64,000 nucleotides of DNA from Datnioides undecimradiatus (lineage: Eukaryota; Chordata; Actinopteri; Lobotiformes; Datnioididae). The stretch spans positions 16,553,131 through 16,617,130 of the forward strand of contig WARS01000029.1 in assembly GCA_008933995.1 (NCBI GenBank), written 5' to 3'. Position 1 is the first letter of the stretch. Every line of letters starts with the position of its first letter. The position numbers and the translations under genes are program-made. Shown piece after piece: positions 1-13,000 of this stretch. Below the pieces are notes generated by a model. The model was not told the origin of the DNA, made no database searches, and saw only the letters and a list, made by a program, of their open reading frames with translations.

Positions 1-204
1 ATCCCTGTCCAGATGTGTTCCCTCCTCTGTCTCCCAGCCTTCGTCCCATATGTCCCTGCTCTGCTTGTTAACTCCTGGTGCTCTGCGTGACGCTGCAGAT
101 ACCGTTAACTGACTCCAAAAGAGTTTTTATGTTGCTTTGTGTCTGCCCAAATATTAAATGCAGCTTTAGTGAGTAAGTGAAAGTGCAAGTAGATGTTTTG
201 CATA

Positions 205-272
205 GGAGAGGAGAGGAAAGGAAAGGAAAGGAGAGGAGAGGAGGAGGAGAGGAGAGGAGAAGAGAGAGGAAG
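205..272. repeat. GGA/GGAAA polypurine microsatellite
   Basis: A purine-only tract of about 68 bases built from GGAGA, GGAAA and GGA units, in the ssbp4 intron. Such mirror-like purine tracts can form triplex DNA; here it is simply low-complexity sequence. Confidence 0.85.
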
Positions 273-1804
273 TTATTTTCTCTGGTTTGTGTTGCTTCAC
301 TAATTCCTCCTGTCATCACTGTTCTCTGAAGGCTGTCTTTGAGGCTGACGAGGTCACACACACACTCTCTCTGTCTGTTCCCATCGCTCTCCCCTTTCTC
401 TTTCATAAATACACACACACACAAACACACACAAGCCTTATTTGACACCTTGACACGCATTAAACTAGCAACACTTAAAATATCTGCACACCCAAAGACA
501 GCAGTGGATGAAGGACTCTGATCTTTTCTTTAAGTAGAAGTAGTAATACCACACTGTAAAAATACACCTGCATTGAAAATGTTACTTAAGTGAAATTATA
601 GAAGAATCAGCAATAAAATATACTTACCATAAGCAAAAGCACTCATCATGTAGAATTTAATAAAGCTAGTAAATGTGAAGCTAGTTTAATTTATTTTATA
701 TATATATTTTACATATTAGTTTACATACTGCTGGGTAGCATGTGCATCTCCCACTGGAGACCAGTAAAGCCTTATTGATATAATGGTACAATAATTTGTT
801 TATATATTATGGTTTGCATGTTTTGTTAATCTGAACCTGCAAATTAAAACAGTCACTGCAATGGAGGAGAAGTATTAACATCAGAAAGTAGATACTATTT
901 CCATCTGAAAATGGAAATACTAAAAAAAGTGCAAGTAACTGAATTTGTACTTAAGTATGTTGCTTAAGTAAATGTACTTAGGCTCTTTGCAGCACTGCGC
1001 AAAGATATTCACTGCATATGCAGATTTGACATTAGACATTAGATTTATGCTCATCTGAAACGTCTTGGCAACTTTAACCTACTATCAAGACAACAGTGCA
1101 AGAGAAACAGTAGCTGCATGTGAAAATCACCTGCACCTGGAAATTCAGAAATTTAAGCTGACATATCTTGTTTGTTTAATCCAGATAAAACTGAAAGAAA
1201 ACACACTTACAGATTTATTATCTTAAGCTGAGCTAACCAGCTGAGACATATGAAGCTGTGCTGTAGCTGTAGCATGTGAGTAGCTTAGGCAGAGTTTGTT
1301 TCCTTTGGCCACAGCCAGGCTAGCTGTTCTCCCCTTTTCCACTCTTTATGCTAAGCTAAGCTAAGCTGAACAGCTGCTGGCTTTAGCTTCATGTTTACCT
1401 TACATGAGACCCAAAAAAAACATGAGAGTAGTATCAATCTTCTCATTTAACCCAAGAAATGTAAGAAAACAAATAATTAATAATTAATCTTTATCAGATT
1501 GTCTATACTTTTGATCATTGGACAAAACAAGTGATTTGAAGACACCAGCTCTAACAAACTGTGATGCTAATCTTTTAATCTGAATTGAAATCATCTACAG
1601 ATTAATATAAAGTGATTGTAGCTGTAATGACTGCATGCACACTGTATTTGTTTTTATTTATTTTTTTAATGTTCGCTAGTAAGTATCGTGTATTTTGGAA
1701 AGATCCCTTTGGGCATTCATATGCCTGATGTGTAAATACATACAGAGTGGAACTGTATAGCCGTTTGCCTGCATTGTCTTGCACTAGTTGATTGGCAGCA
1801 TGTC

Positions 1805-1825
1805 GTGTGTGTGTGTGTGTGTGTG
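1805..1825. repeat. (GT)n microsatellite
   Basis: About ten perfect GT units in intronic sequence. Confidence 0.9.
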
Positions 1826-1941
1826 CTAGGGTCGTCGAGAATGTTAATGATGTATGAGAGCAGTGAGCAGGCCAGGGAGAAAAGCTATCTGATGGTGTTG
1901 CATGAGTGACATTGCTTTCCATAAATAGACCCTGTGTGCAT

Positions 1942-2008
1942 GACAGGCAGGCAGACAGGCAGGCAGACAGGCACGCAGACAGACAGAGCGATGGACAGAC
2001 AGACAGGA
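1942..2008. repeat. GACA/GGCA tetranucleotide microsatellite
   Basis: An imperfect run of GACA and GGCA tetramers of about 67 bases. It resembles the GACA-type satellites common in fish introns. It explains the Thr/Asp/Arg/Gln-rich open frame across it, which is not a gene. Confidence 0.85.
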
Positions 2009-2935
2009 GGGGCAGAGGGGAGAGCAATATTCACTCTCTCCTCTCCTCCTCCCTTCTCTTTGCTTAGCTCAGCTCATCTGAGCAGCAAAGCAGGCAAAGG
2101 TAAAGAAAACAAAGTGTGAACAGAGAAGCTGCATAACTCACAAGAACACAGACAAAATGTCTCTCTGCGCCTCTCCAAACTTTACATCAGCTCTCCCTAA
2201 GTCAAGCAGTCCACGTTGCCAGAACAGCAGCATATTTAAACGTGTTGCAGCTGTCCATATGGCATCTTTCAGCCTCAGATAGAGCTAAAACCACGCACAC
2301 TGCTCAGGTAGCTGACATTCACTCCCTTGTGAACTAATGGTTGAGGTCGGCACTGAAAAAGTGCAGGCTACTGAGTTTTCTGCAGTTCATTTATACATTC
2401 AGGTGAGGAGGAAGCAGATTTTTTTATTATTATTTTATCTTTCCCTTCTGCATATTGTTGAGATTTTTACTCATATTCTGAAGTCATTGCTCTCAGTTAC
2501 ACTGAAGGTAAGGTCAGTCCATGTTTGTAGTGTTTGGGTGCATCAGACTCCGAATTGATATGGAGTTACGAATGGATTGTATCTACTAAAACTGAATTTT
2601 CTACACGCTTTAGTCATTTCTCTTCCCTACTCGGGGTCTTAACTTCCTCTCGCCACCTTCTCCCTCTCCTCTCTCCTTCGTACGCCTGGCATCCTTCTCC
2701 ATGACATTTCCTCGCTCTCTCCATTTCCCTTGTCTTTGAAACTATTATTTTCTCGCTCTCGCACACACTGCTTCAGTGACACATGCTTACTCACCGACTC
2801 CGTTGTGTGTGAACTGTTCGTGTGCACTTTGTGTATGTGTTTTGTGTGTGTGTGTGTTGCAGACATTTCTTCCCAGTTGCACTAGCAGGGTAATTAACAT
2901 AGGTGACCCCCAACACTGTTATTGGCTGTGGTCCT

Positions 2936-3005
2936 GGGAGAGAGGGATGTGGGGGCAAAGGAGGGACAGCGGAGGAAAATGGAGGTGGAGGAAGGAGGAG
3001 GAGGG
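2936..3005. repeat. G/A-rich low-complexity block
   Basis: About 70 bases made almost entirely of G and A, with many GGA and GGAGG words. A second similar block follows at about 3216-3325. No gene was recognised in either. Confidence 0.7.
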
Positions 3006-3215
3006 TGTCCGCTGCCATGCTCCCTTAATCTGTAGCTGGAGGATGAGATTGGCATGAGGGAGATGCTTAAGGAGGCGGGAGAGGAGGACAAAAAGTGGCA
3101 GAAATAACAGAGGCAGATGCTATGAGGATCTCTGTATACTGTACTATATACTGTAATTCTCCTCTCCTCTCAGCAAAAGTCCATTGCTGCTGCATCATGG
3201 CCCTCTGGGGAGGAC

Positions 3216-3325
3216 AAGCAAAAGGGGAGATGGCAGGGGAGGAGAAAGAGGAGAGGAGGAGAGACAGAATTAATGACAGGGGGGAGGAGAAAAAGAAAGC
3301 AGCAGCGACTGGAGGAGAAGAGAGG
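3216..3325. repeat. G/A-rich low-complexity block
   Basis: A purine-biased tract rich in GGAGA and GAGGA words, with one six-G run. It causes Glu/Arg-rich open frames on the + strand that do not look like protein-coding sequence. Confidence 0.65.
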
Positions 3326-5189
3326 ACACTGAGACGTCAGGAAAGTCTTTCAAAAATCTTTTCTTTATATATTTTTTATTGGACCTCAGAGATGTGTGAT
3401 CACAAAAATGACGGCTGACGACAACAGTGGACAGTTGATGGATTCACCTCCCATCTGCTGCTCCGCAGATAGAGATGAAATGTATCGGAAAGTGTTAAGA
3501 TCCTTCAGTGCATACATGCATTGAGCAGACGTATAGACAACCAGACTGAATAACGAGAAGAGGAGACAAAATCTGGACAGAAACAGCCTAAATAAGAGCG
3601 TCAGGCTTCTGTCCAGGGAAAAGCAAATTAGAATGTGCTCTTTAGAGATTTATATGCTCCATCTGTCAAATAACCCCCCAGAAATCCGTCTTTGTTGACC
3701 TTATTCTCTGATCTACACGTGGTACGTCAGGTACTCGAAAACTTAATACGCTCCGTTAAGTCTGTAAACCAGTCAGGGTGGGGCAGCCTCTCTCTACTAA
3801 ACTGGAATTGCTCCTCTTGCCAAAAAAGGGATCCGAAGTCAAGGGCACTGTGCTTTACTGCAGGTAATTGCCGCTCTTCAGGGACAACACCAAAAAGCAC
3901 AACAAGAGGATTAGGTTTGATTACACATTTAAGAACAAGCAACCCAGGTATCAAAGACAAATTTTAAGAACCTGTTCAAAGCTGACACATGGCAGGCACA
4001 TGGTGAATTAGGGAGACATCTGCTCTTAGTAATTTATTTATCAAAGGTAAGACTGATCTCAGGGTTCATTCTGGTCAGTTGTACTACAAAGATGCAGATA
4101 AATAAGGCAAAGTGCTTTAAAAACGTGAACGGGAGACTAAAAAATCCTGCAGAGACAGTTGAAGGATGGAGACTCGGGCGTTATTTATTATCTGCACGGG
4201 TCAAATGTCAAATCTCAGTGTTTTGTCGGGGTCAGAGCTGGTCTTTTGCTGGTGGATGTCGACTCAGATCAGATCCTGAGGGACAGAATGATAGTCACAA
4301 GGTTGTCAGGTGGCTTTTCTTGGTTATTAAAACCACGCACGTTGCCCAAACTGCATGAATCAAAAAAGTCTTTGACTTCTTTGACCACTGGACAAAAGAC
4401 AACAACACATTGTGTATAAAAAGCTGGGTGAAACATTTTAATCTCTTTCTCCACCATATCTGAAATAGCGCCGTGAACGGCAGGTTCAAAAAGACAGATG
4501 GTAAAGGACCCACATTAGAGTGTGCAGGTAAAACTTTTCACTTCTGCCTGAACTAAATACCCATTGAGGAGAGGAACCGTCTTTGACTCTTATCGGCACT
4601 GCTTATCCTTGAGAGTACTGCAACAAAAATGATACCTAGCAATTCCCCTTGAATGACAGACACTTGGAAATGAGAGGCGAGCAAACGTTTCCTCTGTCCA
4701 TTGTCTGCCTGTAGCTACTGTTAGACTTAGTTCAAGCGCCGTGATAACAGTCACTGCAGTTAAACAGTGATTTCAATGTAGCCTTTGTCTCCTGCTGTGC
4801 ATGCTTCATCCCTATCGGCAGCACGTTACCGATATGGTATGTTTTTATCTGCTCAGGGACAGACGTGAGAACACACTCTAGACACGCACACACCAACACA
4901 TCTGCTTTCCTGTGTGTCAGTGAAACTTCAGCTGTAACCTCTGATCGTTCCTCTCCACTAAGGAGGGAACTCAGATATATATAAATCATTCGGTGCCATC
5001 GTAACATGTTTAAACGGCTGTCAGCGTTTTCACGGCCTCTCCTCTGGGAGAAAACACCCCCGATGGCGTGCTCCCATCTCGGAGCTGACGTGTTGCCATG
5101 CTATATACCATGAGCTAGCAGGAGACCTACTGCTGCCACTGCCGCTCTCTCTGGAATGTTAGCAAGGAATGACAATGAGTGTGCACTCT

Positions 5190-5198
5190 GTGTCTGTC

Positions 5199-5244
<46 letters not shown>
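5190..5244. repeat. (TG)n microsatellite with TCTG lead-in
   Basis: A TCTG-type start running into about twenty TG units. It is one of two long TG tracts about 80 bp apart. Confidence 0.95.
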
Positions 5245-5246
<2 letters not shown>

Positions 5247-5320
5247 TCTGAGTGTAGTGCTGTTCCTCCTGGCTTTGTTTGTTGTGTTCAGTGATGCAGG
5301 CTGCTTTGTGTTCTCGCTCT

Positions 5321-5325
<5 letters not shown>

Positions 5326-5361
<36 letters not shown>

Positions 5362-5366
5362 TGTGT
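5326..5366. repeat. (TG)n microsatellite
   Basis: About twenty TG units with one TA interruption, the second of the pair of TG tracts here. Confidence 0.95.
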
Positions 5367-6320
5367 CCAGTACTTTGATGGCAGTTACACACTGCCCTCT
5401 AGTGTTAGCATTTGTAAACAAGTAAAAGAAAACTCAGATGACTGGTACTCTTCCACCACCACCCCACCCCCCCCTCTATCTCTGTTAGTGGTCCATCAGG
5501 GGCAGCGGTGTGGGTCTTCCTTAAGCTGAAATGAGTGGTGGGGAGGTGAGGGGGTTGTGTTGATGGGTTTGTGGTACTGTGCCAAGCTGTTATCTCCTTA
5601 GCCGGGTAGAAAATGATTTTATTAATTGCTTCATTTAACGCTCCCCGTGCCCCCCCTCTTCCCATCTTCTACACATATACACAAACAACACCATGCAAAC
5701 ACGCTTGCGCACACTCCAGCCGAGCTACTTTTCAAACTCGCCCTGCGCACACCTCTGTGACAGTTGAAATGTTCTCTCTCTCTGCCTCTCTCTGCAGGGA
5801 CCTGTAGAGAGAACAGTACGGCCATAAAGGCCATATGCTGGCCCATTCAGATGTAATAGCAGGAAGGCCCAGGGAGGCCCAGCCAGAGGAGCTATGCTCC
5901 ATTATGGCACATTATAGTGAGGAACAAGAGCGGAGCACAGTGCGTGCGCGTGTGTGTGTGTGAGTGAGTGTGTACAAATGAGATTGTGTATTTACCTATA
6001 TTGCAGGTGCAAAAAAGTGTTCACATAGCCACATTATGTGGACTCAAATCCCATTTGGGAACAAAAATCTGTACGTCACAAGATGAGCTTTTAAATTGTA
6101 GACTTTAGGTTCTTGGTTAAACCAGGTCCTGGTTACAGTAATAGCTGTTGTTAAGCATGCAGCAGCTATGGTGAGGGCAAGGCTCCAGGAAATTAATGTA
6201 AGTCAATGCAATGTCCTCCCAAGTGACTAAAACTAGGTTGTGTGTGTGTTTGTGTGTAAGGGAGAAGCAGACTGCTGCAGCTGGATCAGTGCAGCCAGAC
6301 CCCGCAGGGGTGTCTTGTTA

Positions 6321-6369
<49 letters not shown>
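6321..6369. repeat. (CA)n microsatellite
   Basis: About 24 uninterrupted CA units, opposite in strand sense to the TG tracts 1 kb upstream. Confidence 0.95.
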
Positions 6370-6371
<2 letters not shown>

Positions 6372-7841
6372 GCACGTCAACAACAATAACCTCTGAGGTC
6401 AGACAGAACTAGCGCTGCATTAGCCCCAGTGTGAACCTGCTGAGAGACAGAGCAAGCCAGTACAGCTGGTGTTAACCACCCAAAACATACACACACAGAG
6501 TGGCAGAACAACCACAGTGACTCTGGTACAAACGTCTCAACTGAGCCAACGCATCCAGAGTATCCTGTATGTACGACTAAATGAACGTTTCCAGATTGTT
6601 TGAATAGATTACTGACTGGCTACATGTTGTGTTGCTGGTTAATAAGTGGTGTTATTGAAGATCTCACTGCTTCTCAGATGAGCTGGCCTCATGACAGTGA
6701 GATGACGGGAATCAATGCAGCAACAAAAGGCAACTGCCATGTCTCTAAAGGACGGGAGGCACCTGTCTAGAGATCCATGCTGCTGGTGAGCTGCTCACTT
6801 GTGCCTTTTTAGAAATGGCTGTGGGTCCATGAATAAGTGCTTCTGCTCATGAGCAGTATTGTTTTCACGTGTATTTACAAGCTCATCTCTCCTGCCAAAA
6901 TCTGCGCTCTTATATGATGTACCTGGCAGCACAGCAGCACTGTATCTGTGCCTGTGGGAACGCACTTGTTTCAAGCTGTCAGTCAGGCATGTTTATTTTC
7001 CCAGCGTGGCAGCGCCCACAGGTTCCTGGTGCTCAGCTCTGTCGGCACTCCACCATCCCAGCCATGCCAGCAGAGCACTCACATAGGGAGGGCGGCACAG
7101 TGGGCAGTGTGAGAAACTGAGAGTCAGAGGCGGGGTGGGAAGAGAGAGATTACATGTGCATGTGAGAGGCTGAAGTGACGGAGGTATCTGTGCAGCAGCC
7201 TCCTTTTGAAGAAGTGATGCACACGGGCTATGAGGTGCACGGGTCCAGACTAGTTGGCTTATCAAAGTAGATCCACAGAAAATTAAAACAAATTACTGAC
7301 AACAGTTGTGTAAAATGATAAGCTATCTTTCAAGACAAAGTATGAAGTGTTTGCTGGCTCCAGCTGCTTAAACGTGACATGTTTTAGATTTGTTTTATAT
7401 ATCATTGTCGATTTTGTCTTTTGACAGTTTGTAAACAGTTAATTTGCTGATAATCACTGGATTATTAATCAAGTCTACTATTCAAAAAGCATGTTTAAGA
7501 AAAAACAACAAATGGTAAATCAATAAAGGAACAATCAATTCTAGCCTCAGTGTGTGTACATTTATCTATTCCTGCATGAAGAAGTCAGTGCAAAATTATG
7601 AAAACATGTCCATCAGAGCATATCACCGTGTGTGTGTGTCAGGTTATATCGCACGAGTAATCCCCTAATCCCTCAGCTTTTCACTGTGATATTAGATACA
7701 CACCTGTTGAAGAAGCACCCCCCGCCCCCCAGCAGCCCCTGTCAATATGCATACTGTACCCCCACACACATACACCTGAGTGAAGAAGGTCCAGCTTTCA
7801 CCTGTGAAAAGGAGGGAGATCTCATATTCACACTCATCACT

Positions 7842-7890
7842 GCTCTCTCTCTCTCTCTCTCTCTCTCTCACGCTCTCTCTCTCTCTCACA

Positions 7891-7948
<58 letters not shown>
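7842..7948. repeat. Compound (CT)n(CA)n microsatellite
   Basis: A 107-base compound tract: CT units with CACG and CACA interruptions, then about 25 CA units. It is the longest simple repeat in the ssbp4 part of the window. Confidence 0.95.
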
Positions 7949-7949
<1 letters not shown>

Positions 7950-8984
7950 GTAATGTTACCTGATAGCAGAGTGCTTGACGGAGGCTCAGGCAGATAAGCC
8001 CGGTCTGGCAGTGGGTGGTCCTCTTCCATCGTATTGATGTTCAGGTAGTAACAGTTCTCTGTTGGAGCAACTGCTGCTGGAGTCAGATGAGGTGACTGTC
8101 AGGAGAGACAACAAGGTCAAAGTTCACACCGAATTCACTTTAATGTACTTAATGCAGCGTTTTGCTCTCCGAGACTTAGCGGTCCATTCACTCTCAAATG
8201 CATCTGCAGTTCACATACCAGTGATTGAGTCATCAATCCAAAGAGGATTGAAGAGACAGAATAATTTCAGTTATTTTCAACTGGGGACTCATTTTTCTAT
8301 GTTTTGCCATAATGATGTTTGATTGAGTTCAAATACTTGGCGCTTCTCTGCAGACTGAAAGTGAGCACCAAAATTAGATTTGCTTTGGCCCTTGACTCGG
8401 CGCTGGACAGCAGCACCTCTCTCATACTGGATCAGGCATCATTAGAAAAAAAAATAAACTGTTGTTTTGAAAATACCCAGAATTATCCTTTGGCAGAGCA
8501 ACATGATTGTAAATGAATGCTGATTAAAGTCCACCTCATGACTTGATCTGACCTCATCCTGGCAATTAACAATTCCTGTATGTGAAAATTGATGTGGTCC
8601 TCTGCAAATGTCAGTGACAAATCTTGTTTCATGGATTCCTTGTTGATGCAGTAGGAAAGATATGATAGTTACGCTGTGATTATACGCACTTACATTGGAC
8701 ATGCTGTAATTACTCTCTGATTGTGATGGCAATTAAACAATCTTGACCACTTGGGGGGTAGAAACTAACAGCAACGGCGTTTTACCATTGAATATCAGCT
8801 TATCAGATTATTATGGGCAACATTTTAGTTAACAGTTACCTCCTCACACACTCAACTGGCACAGAGTAGCATTGTTATCTCACTGGTTTTCAGTTTCTCG
8901 CCATATAATTTTGATTTAGACTTAACTGTCGCAGAGAGAGAAACACACCAAATTGTATACAGAAAAAGACAATACGTAGAGTCT

Positions 8985-9240
8985 CCACAAATACCCAGGA
9001 CACAGCATCGTCTGAGAGGCAGTTTGTTCAGTGCTGCAATGGCAGAAGGGACAAAACTCCTGTTTAAGTGAGCTCTCCTCCATTTTAAGGTGCCATATCT
9101 ACGGCCAGATGGCAGTAATGTGAGGTGATGATTGAGGGGGTGATCTGTGTCATTTGCTATTGTGAGTGCTAGGCATGTGATGTGTCGTTAATGCCTGAGA
9201 GTTTGGGTGTTGGAAGGCCGAAGATTTTAGAAGAATGCAA
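8985..9240 (-). mobile_element. LINE relic, C-terminal coding end (L2/CR1-like), antisense
   Basis: Read on the minus strand, this gives a short uninterrupted peptide containing DHPLNHHLTLLPSGRRYG, then TLKWRRAHLN and RSFVPSAIAALNKLP. The pattern 'LLPSGRRY ... N-S-F-P-A-I-LN' is the C-terminal tail typical of fish LINE reverse transcriptases of the L2/CR1/Rex1 type. The frame closes upstream and no RT catalytic part is seen, so this is a 5'-truncated, decayed copy inserted antisense in the ssbp4 intron. Clade assignment is from memory. Confidence 0.65.
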
Positions 9241-10025
9241 GCAAGTTTGTTTTCGTCGATAGATGCTACAAATAAGTCAGATATTTACCTCATAGTTCAT
9301 AGTTGCTTCAGTTTGGTCCAGCAACTATAATTTTCACTTTCCACCATGTTGCTGAGTTCAAGAATTTAATGCATGTATCATGGTTTCAAATGTTTGGCTT
9401 GATGAACTCAACAGATGCACAGACCAAGGAAACAAAATGATGAACTAAAGGTGGGTTACAAAGCAGGAGAAAACTGCAGTTTGGTCTTGCATCTCAGTGG
9501 GATTGGCAGTATGATCTTCAACCATTTCAGCAACCATTGCAACCATGTCACATAACAGGGATTCATACATTTAAGCAATAATGTCAGAAACATTTCTAAA
9601 TGCTGGTTTAAAATGTTGAAGACGTGAGAATTTACATCATAATCATCTAACACTTGAACTACTTTTCACAGAAGCTATGAAACTCAGAAAACAGGGAAAA
9701 TGTTTCTTTAAAGGGAAAAAAGCTATTGAATATTTTAATGAGATTTTTTTTTAATGCTGTGAGCATCACAAAAGAAATGCCATTGATTGTATTGATGGAA
9801 AAAATCCTCTGGACAGATATCTTTGAATCAAGGCAAATGAAACCTACATTGGAAAATATTCATCTGAATTGCTAAATACAACAAAAGGAAAGTGAGATTT
9901 TTCCCTTTAAATGAATGACTCAAGGTTGTTGAACATGATTTTTTTTTCCCAAGCAGGTTTGAATATCACCAAGTATATTATTGTAGCACTTTGTTGACAT
10001 CTTTTATCTGAACTGTCTCCACCAG

Positions 10026-13000
10026 GGTCCTCCAGGATCTCAGCCTTCTCCTCACACGCAGCCTCCCCCACACAACCCCAGTAATCCCATGATGGGACCT
10101 CACGGACAGGTAAGATGGAGACATTTACCCCTTTCCTCAGCTGCTGTGTTGTTGTTCCAAATCTGAGCATGCTCTCACTTTCTCACATTCACTCACTCAC
10201 ACAACAACAGTGTACAAAACAGCGCACAGGTCCCTTGTTGCGCTAACAGACAGGACAGGCCACATCCACGATGGTGGGTTGGATGAATAATTTAGCTGTG
10301 TTGGCCCAGCTGTAGGGAGCGGAGGTGCATCTGGAGGGCCTCCTCTCTCCCTCAGCCCAGCACTCACCATCCCATAGTCCATCAATAGACCATTAATATT
10401 GCAGCAGAGCCTGACACGGTGCAGCTCTTCGTGCACAAACCCACCACAACACGGTCAAAGGAGGAGACGAGAGGAGGGGAGAGTAGACAGGAAAGAAAAG
10501 GAAGAGGATGGAGAGTAAAAAAGAGTAGTAAGTCAGTCCTCGCCTCAAGGACTAACAGGAATTATATAACTCATCCTCCCCCTACCCCAAACGCACACAC
10601 AGACACACAAAACGTACAGTGCATAATTACCATTGAAAGCCAGTCTCCTGTTGTATTTGTGTTGTCTGTGCTTATCTCCGTGTGAAGATGATGATATGAA
10701 CATTATCCTGCTGTTCATGCTCCGTGACCAAAACACACAACTCTTACCCGATCTGCATTCAGATCAGCATGTTTTCCCCTCGATACCTAAATAGCTGGAT
10801 TGGAATTTGGAATTAATTCTTATCATCTGACGCTGAAATATGGCTCACTGGATGTGGGTATTTGCAGTTGCAGCAGCGTACTCTCATAGGTAATTCTGAA
10901 AACCATCTGTCTGGGGTGCTTTACATTATTCACTAGCTGTGCACTGGCTCTGTATGTGTGTGTCGACCAGCCAGTTCTTGTCCCCTCTCGGCTGGAACAT
11001 CTGTGTGGATGGTGTCTTCAGTTTCGGCTATGAATCAAACTACCCCGACCTGCCTTTTTGTAGCACTTGTGTTTGGTGACACAAACACATGTGCAGCTGC
11101 ACAAAACAGGCTAACATTAAGATGTACAACATTTCCTCTACCTTGTGCAACTTCATCCTCCCATCTTGCTATGCCATGTTCCTGGTCTTTTCTGCTCCAG
11201 CTCCCTCTCTCTCTCTCCCAGTCCAAACTTCTGTCCTGTGCGTTTTCTCTCTGTCTCTTATCTGTCCTCCCTTACCTTTATCCTAATGGATTTTACCACC
11301 TGAGGTCTTACTTTTCAAAACTTAATGACAGGCCCCTCCCTCTTGGTAAATGTAACAAAACTCCTACAGTACATTATTCTTTAACACAATAGCTCCCCCT
11401 GCTGACTTACAAAGATAGCACCTCAAAACCAGGCAGTTATGATGCACATAGTCAGCTCTTCTAAGCCTTTTGTGCTTTGTTTCACTGGCAACAAGTATAA
11501 ATGTTATTTAATGCAAAGAGCTGAGGCAAACCCTGAGATTAATCCGTTTTATGTGGAAACATTTCAACCTCTGGAGAGGAGATTTGCACTGATATACTGA
11601 GGGAAAAGATGGTTAATTTGGGCTGATTGTAATAACATTATTATCATAATGTTAGTGTTATTAGTATTCTGCAGAGATCTGGACCTAATTAGTTCAAACC
11701 TCCCGAAAACCAGCATATTTAAAAGAAGAGAGAAGTAAAAATAAACAGAGAAAAATAAGACAATATTTAAACCTCATGCTAACACTCAAGGAGGATTTAT
11801 GGTTGTGTGGTTATTAAGCTTGAATTTGAAGTTTAATCTGATGTTCACTGAGCTGATAATGACAATGGCATGCTGAGACATGTACACTGTGATGGTTTGT
11901 GTACTCCATTATTCAGACACTTTTATATCATTTCTATGTGTATTTATGTCTTTAATAAAACTGTTTAATTACATGTGCTTCATTTCACAAGCGTTGCTGT
12001 AAATAAATACTGTCAATATAACTGCTGAGTATCTGACCCTAATTTTGTTTTGTTTGGTTTTTTGAGTTGAGACCAGCAAATGTTGTGCAGTACTGTGTCT
12101 TAATTAATTCTTCATTATATATACACTATATAATGCTCTGGTTTTAGCTGGTGTCTTCATGAATTAGATGCTAGATTTAATGCTAACTCAATGAAATGTA
12201 AAGTGCACTTTGGAATTGTGTGATTTTGTGTGTGTGTGTGTGTGCATAGTCCTGGCTTAGAGTGCTGGAATTGCACTTGATTAAAACCAGGTCAAGGGCA
12301 AACGTATTTTTGATATTTTGAAGCCCATCTGTCAAGAATTATAACAAGCATTCCACTTGTGATCATCCTGAAGTAAAGTATTCATTGTCCTTCTCACGCC
12401 CTTCCTGCAGCCATTCATGTCTCCACGGTACCCAGGTGGCCCAAGGCCCTCCCTCCGTATGCCAAATCAGCCTCCTGGGAGCATCCCTGGGTCACAGCCA
12501 CTTTTGCCAAACAGCCTGGACCCCACCAGACCTCAAGGTATCGATAAAACATTCTGTGTTTTTTCAGAGAGGCTGCGCTTTGCGGAGTGATCTCATCTTG
12601 GCTTCTGAAAGTTTTCTCCTCATTTATGGGATTATTATTGATCTAAACAGTGCCGCTGTTCTAACAAGCTGCACCTTCCGCGTTTCACCACAGGACATCC
12701 AAACATGGGAGGTCCAATGAGAATGAATCCCCCTCGAGGCATGGGCGGCATGGGCCCACAGGTAGGCGCCCGCTTTATTAGTCAAACAGCCACACAGAAT
12801 AGAGCACAAAGGACTGTGTTGATAAAGTCATGACAGTAGATGGTGTCCTTCAGCTCTACCAGCCCACTGCACTCCCACTCTCCAGCTGCCACACAGGCAG
12901 ATTTGGTGCTTGGACTGTCAGTTTATGAACAAACCCAATGTTTGGTTGCCCTTCATTAAGAGCTACCATAAAAACAGCTATAATGTCAAGGCAGCAGCCT

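Larger units (their letters stand above)
1..10025 (+). other. ssbp4: ssbp4 intron (3' part), no exon found
   Basis: This stretch precedes the first recognisable ssbp4 exon, which begins with an acceptor AG at 10024-10025. I looked for the missing N-terminal coding parts known from vertebrate SSBP proteins (the LisH segment, the Trp-rich stretch around SWWCVFWDLYC, and the segment ending GFFQ) and saw none, so those exons probably lie upstream of the window. The stretch holds many microsatellites, polypurine blocks and one antisense LINE relic, listed separately. Open frames here are short and mostly made of CA/TG or GA repeats. Confidence 0.7.

Noticed and set aside
5813-5840. Possible ssbp4 exon after a TCTCTGCAG acceptor
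   Set aside because: The following sequence hits a stop almost at once and matches no part of SSBP proteins.
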